Origin: Branchiostoma belcheri
Lineage: Eukaryota > Chordata > Leptocardii > Amphioxiformes > Branchiostomatidae
Reading direction: 5' to 3'
DNA: 64,000 nt
Assembly: GCF_001625305.1 (NCBI RefSeq)
Contig: NW_017804331.1
Span: 991,856 to 1,055,855, forward strand
The number at the start of each line of letters is the position of its first letter. The stretch's first letter is position 1. Of the stretch, positions 45,369-55,993 are shown one piece after another. Under the pieces are notes generated by a model that was not told where the DNA came from, searched no databases, and saw only the letters and a list, made by a program, of their open reading frames with translations. Made by a program: the position numbers and the translations under genes.

Positions 45369-45684
45369 ATGCCCGTAGCCAGGGGGGATTCGGGGGGTTC
45401 GCCCCCACAAGGCTCAAAGGTCCACTTTTTGGTCCACTTTTTATGTAAAGGTCCAAGATTTTTCTTTAAAAGATGGACTGGAATCGTAGAAAAACTGCTC
45501 CCTTTGTCATTGAACAAAAATTTACCTCTGATTTTTTCTTTGACATCCTCTCAAAAACACACGAAATGCCATCTTAGAAGGTTCATTTCCCCCGGACCCC
45601 CCTAGGAACCTCGCGCCTACGGCGCTCGAGGTCCCCTCCAGCAGTTGGAAGAACCCCCCCATTCAAAATCCTGGCTATGGGCAT
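45369..45684 (+). mobile_element. hAT-like MITE, perfect 8-bp duplication
   Basis: ATGCCCGTAGCCAGG ... CCTGGCTATGGGCAT with GTAAGAAC at 45361-45368 and 45685-45692. Confidence 0.9.
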
Positions 45685-45880
45685 GTAAGAACTTGCAGTA
45701 GTGAAAGCCTTAGGTTCAGACCACATCCAGATGTGATGTATACGGTGGTAGTAAAGGTTGTTGTCGTTAAGGCATAACTCTGATGTTTATAGCGGTGCTG
45801 ATGGGAGTGTTGAAACATTGATAGCCGGGGCATGGGAAATGTCACTCTCCTGCGTAAACCACTGTTCCCCTGCTAACTTA

Positions 45881-46622
45881 GCAGCCAAGTTCAACACTAG
45901 AGGTCATCATGTACGAGCAAAAGTTACATGGGGGAAGAGAGCACGTCGGCAGAATGTACTGTGCTCGCGCGAAATCCTGATTTTTCACGGTTTTCGTTCG
46001 GTTTTTGGTGATCGCTGCATTAGAATTTTGCTTGTTGCAGACAACATCTTTTTTGACAGAACATTTGGAAACTGCAGACGTAGTGTTAACCTTATATACG
46101 CGAATACAACCTTATTATGAGACATTCTGCCAAAGTGCTATGCACAATTAGAATACTTGGGTTTTGCGCTAATGCAGTTCGTCCCCCCTACTAACTAAGC
46201 AGCCAAGTTCAACACTAGAGGTCAACATGAGCGGACAAAAGTTGCATGGGGGAAGAGAGCACGTCGGCAGAACGTACCGTGCTTTTGCAAAACCCAGATT
46301 TTGCACGGTTTTCGTTTGGTTTTTGGTCATCGTTGCATCAAAATGTTGCCTGCTGCAGACAACATCTTTTTTGACAGAACATTTGGAAACTATAGACATA
46401 GTGTTAACGTTAACCTTATATACGCAAATACGACCTTATATGAGATGTTCTGCCAAAGTGCTATGCACAATTAGAATACTTGGGTTTTGTGCTAATGCAG
46501 TTCGTCCCCCCCTACTAACTAAGCAGCCAAGTTCAACACTAGAGGTCCACATGTGCGGGCAAAAGTTACATGGGGGAAGAGAGCACATCGGCAGAATGTA
46601 CTGTTCTTGTCCGAAACCCTGA
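45881..46622. repeat. Tandem array of about 320-bp units containing MITE-C
   Basis: GCAGCCAAGTTCAACACTAG begins units at 45881, 46199 and 46523; each contains a MITE-C body. The third unit is cut by a MITE-A right end (46630-46661). Confidence 0.85.
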
Positions 46623-46664
46623 TTGAAATCCGTGGACCAACAAATTAAATTGGTCTGGTCTTAT

Positions 46665-46815
46665 CTGATTTTGAGTGAGGTAGCGCAACATTAGTTTTGG
46701 AAGCTATGGATTGCATCAACTTTTGTCTGTTTTCTTTATATGTTGGACATGACATCATAAAGTGGAATTCGTCTTCAATACCCTCCTTGCATGTCGGACA
46801 CAGTCTTAGATAGGC
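46665..46815 (-). mobile_element. LINE ORF2 C-terminal fragment
   Basis: The minus strand reads CPTCKEGIEDEFHF-type sequence, just upstream of the exon-8 acceptor. Confidence 0.7.
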
Positions 46816-46860
46816 TGGTGTATTATAATGTCAATGATTGTTTTCTTCTGTCCCTTACAG

Positions 46861-46917
46861 TATCCCCGCCTGTTCTCACTCGGATACTTCAGCCACGAGG
46901 GACCCACTCAGAAACAG
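46861..46917 (+). CDS. SCCPDH: SCCPDH-like exon, window exon 8
   Basis: A 57-bp exon, phase 0 at both ends, between acceptor CTGTCCCTTACAG and donor GTCAGT. It encodes YPRLFSLGYFSHEGPTQKQ, matching the family block that directly follows the membrane-like segment. It lies 25 kb downstream of exon 7b, the largest closed intron here. An antisense LINE fragment ends about 45 bp upstream, and a very long inverted repeat begins 23 bp downstream of the exon end. Confidence 0.94.
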
Positions 46918-46940
46918 GTCAGTTTAGCCTGAAAATAATT

Positions 46941-47384
46941 TCATGAAAGTTCATCTGTATATATGAAATAAAGACTGAGCTTTAACTTCCAACACTAGAT
47001 ATAGAGTTGGGACTTACCCCAAATTTTCGGTTGACTCCATCAACCTTGTTCACGGAATGGACCCGTCTACTCTTGGAAAGTGACATCAGAGACACGTGAC
47101 CGTAGTAGCGGGTGATACGTGCAAGAGGAGTTAAGGAGGCAGTCTACATAAGAGCTCACAGACCTACCCTGAACAGAGACGGGGGCGACACAAGTTATCT
47201 GGCACGTATGACCCGCTACTACGGTCACGTGTCTCTGACGTCACTTTCCAAGAGTAGACGGGTCCATTCCGTGAACAAGGTTGATGGAGTCAACCGAAAA
47301 TTTGGGGTAAGTCCCAATTCTGTATCTAGTGTTGGAAGTTAAAGCTCAGTCTTTATTTCATAATGATTTGTACCAACACAGATG
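46941..47384. repeat. Very long inverted repeat after exon 8
   Basis: Arms of about 158 bp (ATGAAATAAAGACTGAGCTT ... GGGTGATACGTGC mirrored by GGCACGTATGACCCG ... CTTTATTTCAT), plus an outer CATGAAAGTTCATCTGT stem. The spacer is about 80 bp. Confidence 0.92.
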
Positions 47385-47404
47385 AACTTTCATGCAAAGT
47401 TCAT

Positions 47405-47925
47405 CTGTGTTGGTAGTGAATGAATGAATGAAGACCTTTATTGTACGCAAATACCCACTGGGTTCAGTACAGGTCACAGGAAAGACGTCACAGTTTGCGA
47501 ATATAATATTATACAATGTACAAGCTAGCGCTAATTCTATGTACTATGGACATATAGTCTAATAATTACGATAATTTGGCTTCTTCTCGCTTCTTAGTAA
47601 TGATGTAGATATAAGTACAGATGTGTTTTATAATCGAAGGTTTGTCTAAAGCCATTAGAAATATGAACTTATCTGTGTTGCTAAGATGTATGAAATGGTA
47701 GTAATCATAGTAAAACATTGACTTTTATTCCAACACAAAGGTTGCACTTGCAGAGATCAAAATTTTCAATGACCACTGTTGCCGTCATTAAGATAATTAA
47801 TGACCAATCACTTCTGCGATACATATACAGTAGTTCTAGGAAAGAAATTTTTGAGAACCCCAATCCTTGGTTGATAACTCTGGTACTAGAAGGCATGGCT
47901 ATTTCTAGTATCCTCCTGGTGTAGA
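47405..47925 (-). mobile_element. LINE 3' end plus repeat fragments
   Basis: (GAAT)n tail, then the same 3' untranslated region as 23054-23375. 47706-47815 repeats one arm of 17157-17425. 47825-47920 is a LINE-Y scrap. Confidence 0.75.
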
Positions 47926-47991
47926 TTTTCACAAACTTTTCCCAGTCCATCTTCCTTATCTGTGCCTCACCAGATGCCCATCTGTAGATTA

Positions 47992-48404
47992 GGCCACAGC
48001 AAGTAATTTTTATGGATGACATCAGCGCGCGCATTAATTTTTGCCTGATTTTGGGAAAAAAAACAAGAAATTTTGTTGCCTTCTGACAGTGGTCACCATG
48101 CCTAAAATAGACAAAGATGTCTGTTGCCATGCCGGACCGTGGACAGCAGATAACTATAAAGAGAGGAGACAAGACAAGGCTCTGATTTAATGTTTTGTTT
48201 CTTACTTTGATGCAGTGATATGTGATGATGGCTGTGTATATGTGATGTTCCCATTGAATCAAAACCATTTGTACAATGATTGAGTCAAAATTTCAAAATG
48301 TAAGAACCTTGTTTTTTTCAGCCCACCTTGTTTTTTTTTCGCCCGCTCGCATTAGATTTGGAATCTGTGGAGGATGTCATCCATAAAATTTACTTGCTGT
48401 GGCC
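47992..48404. mobile_element. MITE-B2, complete
   Basis: GGCCACAGCAAGTAATTTTT ... AAATTTACTTGCTGTGGCC with TTA duplication (47989-47991, 48405-48407). Confidence 0.88.
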
Positions 48405-48594
48405 TTACCGGTATTGGCAATATGCTGAACTGAGGACTTCATGCTTAGGCCACAGCAATGTAATTTGTTGGTTCTTGTTTTTTTTTTTTTCATTCCAACA
48501 TTTCATGACTAGAATTTAGAAAGCAGTGTGACAGCACACTCAAGTTATATCAACATATTTTATGCCGCCACCAATGCAGAGGCGATTACAGGAC

Positions 48595-48745
48595 AAGCAA
48601 TAATCATTTTCACTCGAGTTAAGTGAGGAAAGTCGTGTAAAGTGCCTTTCCAAAGGGCACAACATCCTTGGCATGTCAGGACTTGAACCCGGGACTTCAT
48701 GGTTCCGAGTCGAGCACGATGCCACTACGCCACATGACCCCACCT
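48595..48745 (-). mobile_element. tRNA-derived SINE
   Basis: Minus-strand GGGGTCATGTGGCGTAGTGG head and CCCGGGTTCAAGTCC box B; body AAGTCGTGTAAAGTGCC (plus) shared with the other SINEs. Confidence 0.75.
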
Positions 48746-48764
48746 TGTTTTTGTTTTTGAGGAA

Positions 48765-49933
48765 GTATGAAGCGACAGGGTGAATAAAAAGCCCTAAGGA
48801 GTCATTAAGTCAACATATCAGGCTGGTTTATGATTCAAACAATGAACTAGAGTTCCACGATCTCATACCTTCGCCAATGGTGTTAGCCTTAATGACAAAG
48901 AAATTATAGATTAATCCCCCCTGATTATGCAAATAGGATCCTATATTGCATCAATTATATCTGTTGATCATATTCTACACCAGAAGACAGTCTTATCTTA
49001 TCAAAGAATGCCATTATAGCATTTCCTCATAAATTATGCAAATGAGGTCCTTATTTGAATTAGTTATGTTTAATTATGTTCACCTTCACATGACTTTCAA
49101 ACATCCCAAGTATGAAATTCCAGGCAGTTACCACTATGTAATTATAACATTTTCTCATCAATTATGCAAATTAAGTCCTCATCTGCATAATTGATATCTG
49201 CCTGTATTTCTGCCATTCTTAATTGCATATGTCACAAGCTTGAATAGTCCTATCATGGAATGCAGCTGATTTCTAGAATTTCCTCATTAATTATGCAAAT
49301 TACATTGATATTTGCATAATTGTAATATTATTATGTCAAGCATCACCTCAGCTACCTACATGCCAAATATCACGACGATTTATCAATCGGTTCTTGAGTT
49401 ATCCGCCTTTAAACATTTTTCAATTAACGCCCCTGCAGTTCCAGAGCAAGCAGCTAGGAGGCTCAAACTCGTGTCACTTTATTCCCAGCACAAGAGCTAT
49501 CTACCGTCTAAATTTCATGACCCTAGCATGTCTGGATCACAAGATATCAAAACCGGAAGTTCAGCTGCAGTACCATAACAAGCCGCTAGGGGGCCCAAAA
49601 TCTAATCAGTTCCACGTCTCATGAAGACCTATCCACCTACCAAATATCAAGACAATCCATCTTAGCCTTCTTGAGTTATCGTGCTCACACACACACACAC
49701 ACACAGACACACGAACGCCTACGAAAACATAACCTTCTTGGCGAAGGTGATGAACACGGTAACTTTTGCTCAAACCACTGCATTGATGGATGGAATAACT
49801 GTAACAACTCTTATAGGAAGACAATGACTTTTTCAACTGTTGGGGCCAAAATATGACCACTTCAGAACCCAATTTTTTTTGCAAAAATGAAGCAGGCAAA
49901 TCCGTGAAACAGTTGATTACATTTGGTGTGGCC
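48765..49933. mobile_element. MITE-A split by a 0.9-kb octamer-bearing repeat
   Basis: MITE-A halves (48765-48848, 49767-49933) flank a repeat (48849-49766) that ends AACCTTCTTGGCGAAGGTG. The repeat contains four ATGCAAAT octamers (48927, 49036, 49164, 49293) and a (CA)n run at 49684. Confidence 0.75.
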
Positions 49934-49976
49934 TTATCTTCTATTCTCTGGTAATGGTACAGGGGAACACGTAAGC

Positions 49977-50300
49977 AGATCTGTATCAGTATAGCCGGTG
50001 TAACCGCCCTTCGCAGGCACGCGGCGCGGCGGCACCTGGCTACATCACACCGAACGACGTGTTACACCTAACCCTTGAACATCTAACTCTAAACATGGTT
50101 CAAAGCTATCTAATGACAATGCCCCTACTGTACTTGGCGACAGCAAGTTCCACTCTGCGATAGTTCTAGGAAAGAATGAATTTTTGAACACCTCAATCCT
50201 TGGTTGATAACTCTGGTACTTTAGGGCATGAGTAGGGGATGATGGCTATTTCTTGTTCTCTTCTGGGCTGGTATTAGGTACTTAGTAGTTGGTACATAGC
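49977..50300 (-). mobile_element. LINE-Y 3' end, one tail unit
   Basis: Same body as 1797-2190. Confidence 0.8.
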
Positions 50301-50478
50301 AGATGCAGATATCAGTTTCACAGCACTGCGCAAGAATGTTCCTCACCGGACAGCCGACCGATCCAGCCACTTAATGCTTTAGGAAACGTGAAAGGAAGGA
50401 TTAAAGTTAAAGCTCGCCCGCAGGCACAGCGAGGAAAACCAAATATCACAAGCTCCAGGGAGGTCTGATTACAGCTTA

Positions 50479-50832
50479 GGCCACATCAATTTAACTTCTT
50501 GGTTAACGGATTTTTCTACAAAAATAATGGAGCGGGCGGGCGAAAAAAAAATTAAATAAAAACTATTATGGCCCAAAATGGTACCATAGGAGCCATGAAG
50601 TCAACACACCAGGCTGGTTCAAAATCTTAACAATGAATTTTGAACTTTTAATGATACCATTGCATTGAAAGATGTAATAGCTGTAACAACTAGGATGAAA
50701 AGGACTGTTTTCAACTGTTCAGGGCAAAATATGAGCATTTTGCAGTTGATTCTGAATTTTTATTTTTATTTGCAAATCAGAAAAAAATAAAGGGGGCGAA
50801 TCCGTTAACCAAGAAATTAAGGTGGTGTGACC
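50479..50832. mobile_element. MITE-A
   Basis: TTA then GGCCACATCAATTTAACTTC; right terminus GGTGGTGTGACC decayed. Confidence 0.8.
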
Positions 50833-50898
50833 AAAATGCCATCATGTAACAATCAGGTGCTCTACTTATGCCAGATAATGGGAAGACTGCCCAATTAT

Positions 50899-51158
50899 GG
50901 GGCCCGCATGCCCTTTTCCGTAGAGCGTAATCGGCCGTTTTAATTCTACGTAGATCGTAGATGGACCGCTCTAATTCAACGTAGAGCGTAATTGGCGTAT
51001 TTTGCGTGGAGCGTATTAACCGTTTTAATTATACGTAATACGTTGTAGCCACTTGGAATTTATCGTAAAGCGTAATTGTTTCCTGAATTCAGCGCAATAT
51101 GTAGCCAGCTCTCAAAATTTAGCGTAAAGCGTTGTCGGGACCCCCCATGGAGGCCCCC
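50899..51158 (+). mobile_element. F element, long version
   Basis: 6-bp duplication AATTAT (50893-50898, 51159-51164). It carries more units than the 214-224-bp copies. Confidence 0.82.
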
Positions 51159-51164
51159 AATTAT

Positions 51165-51458
51165 CTTCCAAGGTCGCTCAAGAACATCTCAAAAACAGGT
51201 GTTGCCCCTTGTTCCTACTGTACTTTGTGAGGCCACGGCGAGTTCTTGAGTGATTAAGATACACTCGTAAAAAGATCAGGTTTGGGGGAGGTTTTGGGAA
51301 GGAATGCTTTCATGCAGCCTTAGGACTGCCCTTCCCTAAACTGGAGGAAATTCTCTGCCGCTGTGGCTGATGGAGGAAAGCTTTAACTGTTTCCTGCCTG
51401 ATCCAAAGCTGGCACGTTGTAAGACAGGGCTCGAAACTCATATTTGGGCATTGGGTAG
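51165..51458. other. Intron, no recognised gene
   Basis: Nothing identified; a MITE-G stub (AGGGCTCGAAACTCAT) at 51426. Confidence 0.4.
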
Positions 51459-51799
51459 CCTCCCTAGCAGGCTTATAGAACTGGGGGTTTGGTGGTCTTC
51501 GGCTGTCTTCTGATTAGCCCAGTTCTAAAAAACGGGTGTAATTCAACCAGGCTCCCCTGGAAAAGTTAGAAAAATGAACCCTCGAAATGGCATTTCCTAC
51601 ATTTTTCAAAGGATTTCAAAGAATAAATCAGAGATAACTTTTTATTCAATGACAAAGTAGGCAGATTCCAGCCCCGCTGGTGATACGAATCAGTCCATCT
51701 AGAAAAGAAAAATCTTGGACCTTTAGATAAAAGTGGACCAAAAAGTGGACCTTTGAGCCTTTTTCGGGGGGGGGGGGTCGTCCCCCTGGCTATGGGCAT
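51459..51799. mobile_element. Satellite unit plus hAT-like MITE half
   Basis: One 59-bp satellite unit, then 51555-51799 ending CCCTGGCTATGGGCAT. Confidence 0.7.
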
Positions 51800-51839
51800 G
51801 ATTGGTGCGGTTTGTTTTGTGAGGACATCTCTCTATCTA

Positions 51840-52500
51840 TCTATTGTCGGCCTGTCCAGCCGGGACCAAACAAGTACAGATTTCTCTCCATAGATCCTTG
51901 TCTAACATAGCATTTTCTAAACAATCAAGGTCAATGCCAGTGTCTTTAACCAAAGAGTCTGTGAAAGTCAAACTACTGGAATGCACTCTGCCCCTCGGTT
52001 TCCACAGGAGGACGGTCGAGACTACCTCTTGCTTGGCTCTGCAACAATGTCCCGCGATCTTAACCCGTCGGTGGGTGAGCTTTTCGGACACCCGTGGGAG
52101 ACCACCGTAAATAGTGTTGATATTTGGATGTAGTGTCCATATGTTCTGAGCTCTACGCAGGAGCTTTGTATATCTGTATCTGTATCTGTATAGCCGGTAT
52201 ACGGTAACCGCCTTTCGGCGTAACACACCAGCTTCGCAGGCACGCGGCATGGCGGCAGCTGGCTATATTACACCGATTGACTTGTTACACCTTATCATTG
52301 AACTTCTAGCTCTAGACATTGTTTTAAGCTATCTATTGACAATCATTATGCCCCTACTGTACTTGGTGACAGTGAGTTCCACTCTGTGATAGTTCTAGGA
52401 AAGAATGAATTCTTGAACACCTCAATCCTTGGTTGATAACTCTGGTACTTGGAGGCATGGCTATTTCTTGTTCTCTTCTGGGCTGGTATTAGGTATTAGG
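51840..52500 (-). mobile_element. Two LINE 3' ends back to back
   Basis: 51840-52160 minus strand encodes YGGLPRVSEKLTHRRVKIAG, then DTGIDLDCLENAMLDKDLWR, the C-terminal signature of an endonuclease-reverse transcriptase LINE. 52167-52500 is LINE-Y. Confidence 0.8.
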
Positions 52501-52684
52501 TCCCATCCAGTCTGAGGACTTGTATTCAGCCATCTCAACGCCATTTGACCTTGCAAGAAAAACAAACTGGAACCGGACCGGAGGGCGGGATTACTCCCCG
52601 GACTCTGGGAGCCGAGCCAAGACTTACAGGAGTAAGAAAGGCTTTTTCCGCACATTAACGGGCTGGTCTGCTCTAACACCGTGG

Positions 52685-53430
52685 ATCCATGTTCTGTTTC
52701 TTTGTGTAAGCAACTGCGCATGTAGGGGGCATGTCAGGGCTCGAAATGAAAGTAACTGTTGGTCCAATGGCCACTGACCACTAAAAGAGGGCCTGCAAGG
52801 GGGGGTCCCGACAACGCTCTATGCTGAATTCGGAAACCTCTCGATTACGCTTTACAGTAAATTCCAAGTGGCTACAACGCATTACGTAGAATTAAAATGC
52901 CGCATTACGTAGAATTAAAATGCCGAATACGCTCTATGGAAAAGGGCTTGCGGGCCCTCATCCATGTTCTGTTTCTTTGTGTAAGCAACCGCACATGTAG
53001 GGGGTATGTCAGGGCTCAAAATGTACACTATCACAACTAGGAGTGACAGATACAAAAAAAGCCCGATCCCTTACATGGTATCCCTTCTTAACAGCACAAA
53101 TATGTAATAGCACCACAAGTTCCACAGACCGCTACCTTATTGTGACACAGGAATTGAAATACGACGATGATTTATTTATTTATTATGACTAATCTTCTAC
53201 AATTATGTTAAAACTTAAGTGATATAAGGTTTGTACGACGTAAGATTGTCATAGTTTGTACAATTGTAAGATTGTAAATACCTAAATTTGTATGTAAACA
53301 AACATCAGAATTAAGCCCTGTATGTCAAGGCTGCGAGATATGTTGTTGATAATTATGTTGATACAAATAAACCAATAAATAATAATAAAATAATAATGAA
53401 AGTTGGTCCAATGGCCACTGACCACTAAAA
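52685..53430. mobile_element. F element with about 100-bp flanking duplication
   Basis: F (52787-52959) is flanked on the left by 52685-52786 and on the right by the same sequence (52960-53023 plus 53398-53430), beginning ATCCATGTTCTGTTTCTTTG and ending CCACTGACCACTAAAA. The right copy is split by a retroposed segment (53024-53397) with an AATAAATAATAATAAAATAA tail. Confidence 0.85.
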
Positions 53431-54017
53431 GTTATACTGGGACAACTAAAAAGATACTTTGGGACATTTTTGACACAATGGAAAAATAATCAATTTTAGA
53501 ATATCAGCCCTTCTTTTGTTTATCAGGCACACGTCCCAGCTTTTGGATCCGGAAATGTCCTGTCTACTCGGCAATTATAGTGCGTCTGGGAGTGAACAAA
53601 AGCAAAATATAGTTGACATGAAGTTGAAGTCATACAATACTTCCCAATAAACAGGTTGGGACAGTTCATCCTCACTTTGGGACAATTGAAATTTATTTTT
53701 TGGGGCAATGCTGGGACAATAGGAAGAAAATTTAATTTCGAGGCCTGCATGTTTAAGCTCTGTGTTAGTAGACTGGTTGCCGTTCTCCACAGGCCGGCTT
53801 AGGGGTGTTTTACCAGCCCCAGTCCTGCTAAGCATACATATAGGTCCCTCCTGACATGCAAGACTTTTCCAGCTGGCCTTTTCTTACAGTACGACTGTTA
53901 TTGCCATCCTGGCAAACTAATTAAAACCAACACCTAAAAAAAACCTCCAGTGTGCATTAATGGACCTACAAATGTACATGTAGATGAGTGGGTAAGTTAA
54001 TATACATGTTTGCTTCC
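53431..54017. mobile_element. D-family repeat, then unrecognised intron
   Basis: 53431-53750 matches D (GACAGTTCATCCTCACTTTG, TTTAATTTCGAGGCCTG). 53751-54017 shows nothing. Confidence 0.6.
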
Positions 54018-54748
54018 AGCACCGTAGAGATACTGGGGAGCCTACAATGGCCTGGCTACCAGGCTAACAGTACTCCCAGCACCATAGAGATATCGGGGAG
54101 CCTACGATGGTCTGGCACCCAGGCTAACAGTACTCCCAGCACCGTAGAGATACCGGGGAGCCTGCGGTGGTCTGGCTACCAGACCACCGCAGCTTCTGTA
54201 TCTGTATAGCCGGTATAACCACCCTTTGGCATAACACACCAGCTTCTGAATCTGTATAGCCGGTATAACCGTCATTCGGTGTAACACACCAGCTTCTGTA
54301 TCTGTATAGCCGGTATAACCACCCTTTGGCATAACACACCAGCTTCTGAATCTGTATAGCCGGTATAACCGTCATTCGGTGTAACACACCAGCTTCTGTA
54401 TCTGTATAGCCGGTATAACCGCCCTTCGGCGTAACACACCAGATTCTGTATCTGTATAGCCGGTATAACCGCCCTTTGGCGTAACACACCAGCTTCAGTA
54501 TCTGTATAGCCGGTATAACCTCCTTTCGGTGTAACACACCAGCTTTGCAGGCACGTGGCACGGCGGCAGCTGGCTACATTACACCGATCGACTTATTACA
54601 CCTAACCCTTCAACATCTAACTCTAAACATTGTATAAAGCTATCTAATGACAATGCCCCTACTGTGCTTGGTGACAGCGAGTTCCACTCTGCGATAGTTT
54701 TAGAGGAAAGAATGAATTCTTGAACACCTCAATCCTTGGTTGATAACA
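54018..54748 (-). mobile_element. 60-bp tandem repeat and LINE-Y with seven tail units
   Basis: 54018-54185 holds three CAGCACCGTAGAGATACCGG units. 54190-54748 is LINE-Y with seven about 60-bp tail units, the most in the window. Confidence 0.85.
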
Positions 54749-54987
54749 CAAGTAGTATGTCACTGGAAGTAATCTCAGCAATTTACCTAGTAGTAAAGTT
54801 TCAATTGTCTAAGACTTTGAGATATACAACAAACGTGCCCATCCCTTAACAGGGGATTTGGGTTGACACTTATATTGCTCCCACGCAGCGTGATGTACTA
54901 TTGTTTTGTTTCCTTACTTTTAACTGCCTTTTATCTCCGCAATCAAACAGTATCTGATTCATCACCCTTCAGAAGGAGTTCATTTAG

Positions 54988-55823
54988 ATAAGGAACAATC
55001 TATTTCACATGTCACATGAGACTTGAAATATCTATTAGAATCTATTGGACTTGCAGACAAACGTAGTATCATATTCCCGTATAATTCAACATTGGTGTTC
55101 AATCTTATGATTTTTGATGTTCCACATATTTCAAATGAAAAGAAGGAGTTTGATGTTTTATTAGATATCCATTAGATTAGATATCAAATCTAATCTATTC
55201 TTCCTGGATTCATAAAACACAGAGTACACAAATGTAATACAAATTAAGACACATAACATAACACTTGCATCCATTTGACTACAACTAGCATAAAACTACT
55301 GAGCAATAAACAATTACAACTATAAAGCAACACGACATTACCAGATCGCTTTTGGGAGGTCAGAGGTCGCATTCAATGATATATATTAATATATACAGCT
55401 TCTTGCTTGTGTCAGTACCTTACCACCAGTGCTGTTTGTCTGTATCAGTCTTGTGAGTCATCATGTCATTTATGATGTTCTTGAACAGTGTTGGTGTGGC
55501 TGACCTGGTGTGTGGTGTAAGGTTGTTGTGAGATTTTATACATCTGTAAACGAATGTTCTTTCCATGGCAGTTGTCTTTGGTTTAGGCAGTCTTAAGCCC
55601 CCTCCTGTCACAAGGATTTATCATTAAAGATAAGGAACAATCTATTAGCCTGGTTACCAAACCTATTATATCTCTGGAGTCCTACATCCTTTCTGCATTT
55701 GAGGATGTAGGACTCGGGAGCTATAATAGGTTTGGTAACCAGGCTACAGTCTATTTCACATGTCACATGAGACTTGAAATATGGAAGTTCAAACTTGCAG
55801 ACAAGTGCAGTGTCTATATCATA
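54988..55823. repeat. Segmental duplication with LINE tail and hairpin insertions
   Basis: GATAAGGAACAATCTATTTC ... GACTTGAAATAT occurs at 54988 and again at 55629-55780. The second copy contains a 100-bp hairpin (55646-55746, TAGCCTGGTTACCAAACCTA ends). 55195-55615 is a minus-strand LINE 3' end (LRLPKPKTTAMERTFVYRCI). Confidence 0.8.
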
Positions 55824-55940
55824 GGACAGGTTTGGGCGTAGACCAAAGCATTTAATTAGATGCGCCCGGGAACACATGGGGACCAGCCTCCCCTAACCGG
55901 GTCAGTTCTCCGCAGCCACGGGCAGGACCGGAGCTTTGTA
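55824..55940 (+). repeat. Split direct repeat A1
   Basis: 117 bp beginning GGACAGGTTTGGGCGTAGAC; matches 60944-61060 with one difference (GATGCG / GACGCG). Confidence 0.95.
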
Positions 55941-55993
55941 GCCTCCGTCCGACTTCAGTGTGCCCCGTTCGAGTTCAGTGTCTCACACTCATC

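Larger units (their letters stand above)
2201..46917 (+). other. SCCPDH: SCCPDH-like gene, internal portion (9 exons visible)
   Basis: The exons were found by translating between GT/AG splice sites and checking that phases chain: 110, 81, 130, 50, 134, 118, 120 (7a) or 120 (7b), and 57 bp. They join into one reading frame of about 266 codons. The product matches the animal saccharopine dehydrogenase-like oxidoreductase family throughout, including VVLNCVGPYRFYGEPVVKAC, GFDSVPADLGVLYT, VVRRTQRFLY and GYFSHEGPTQKQ. In vertebrates this protein (about 430 residues) associates with lipid droplets and membranes; its substrate is not established, and it is not the bifunctional lysine-degrading enzyme. 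The N-terminal dinucleotide-binding segment and the C-terminal third are outside the window. The final visible intron is longer than 17 kb. Family assignment is secure; species and exact orthology are inferred. Confidence 0.93.

Noticed and set aside
54190..54555. CRISPR-like regular repeats (also 24768-25003, 37764-37945, 40250-40412)
   Set aside because: Units are directly adjacent with no unique spacers and this is animal DNA; they are satellites or LINE tail repeats.
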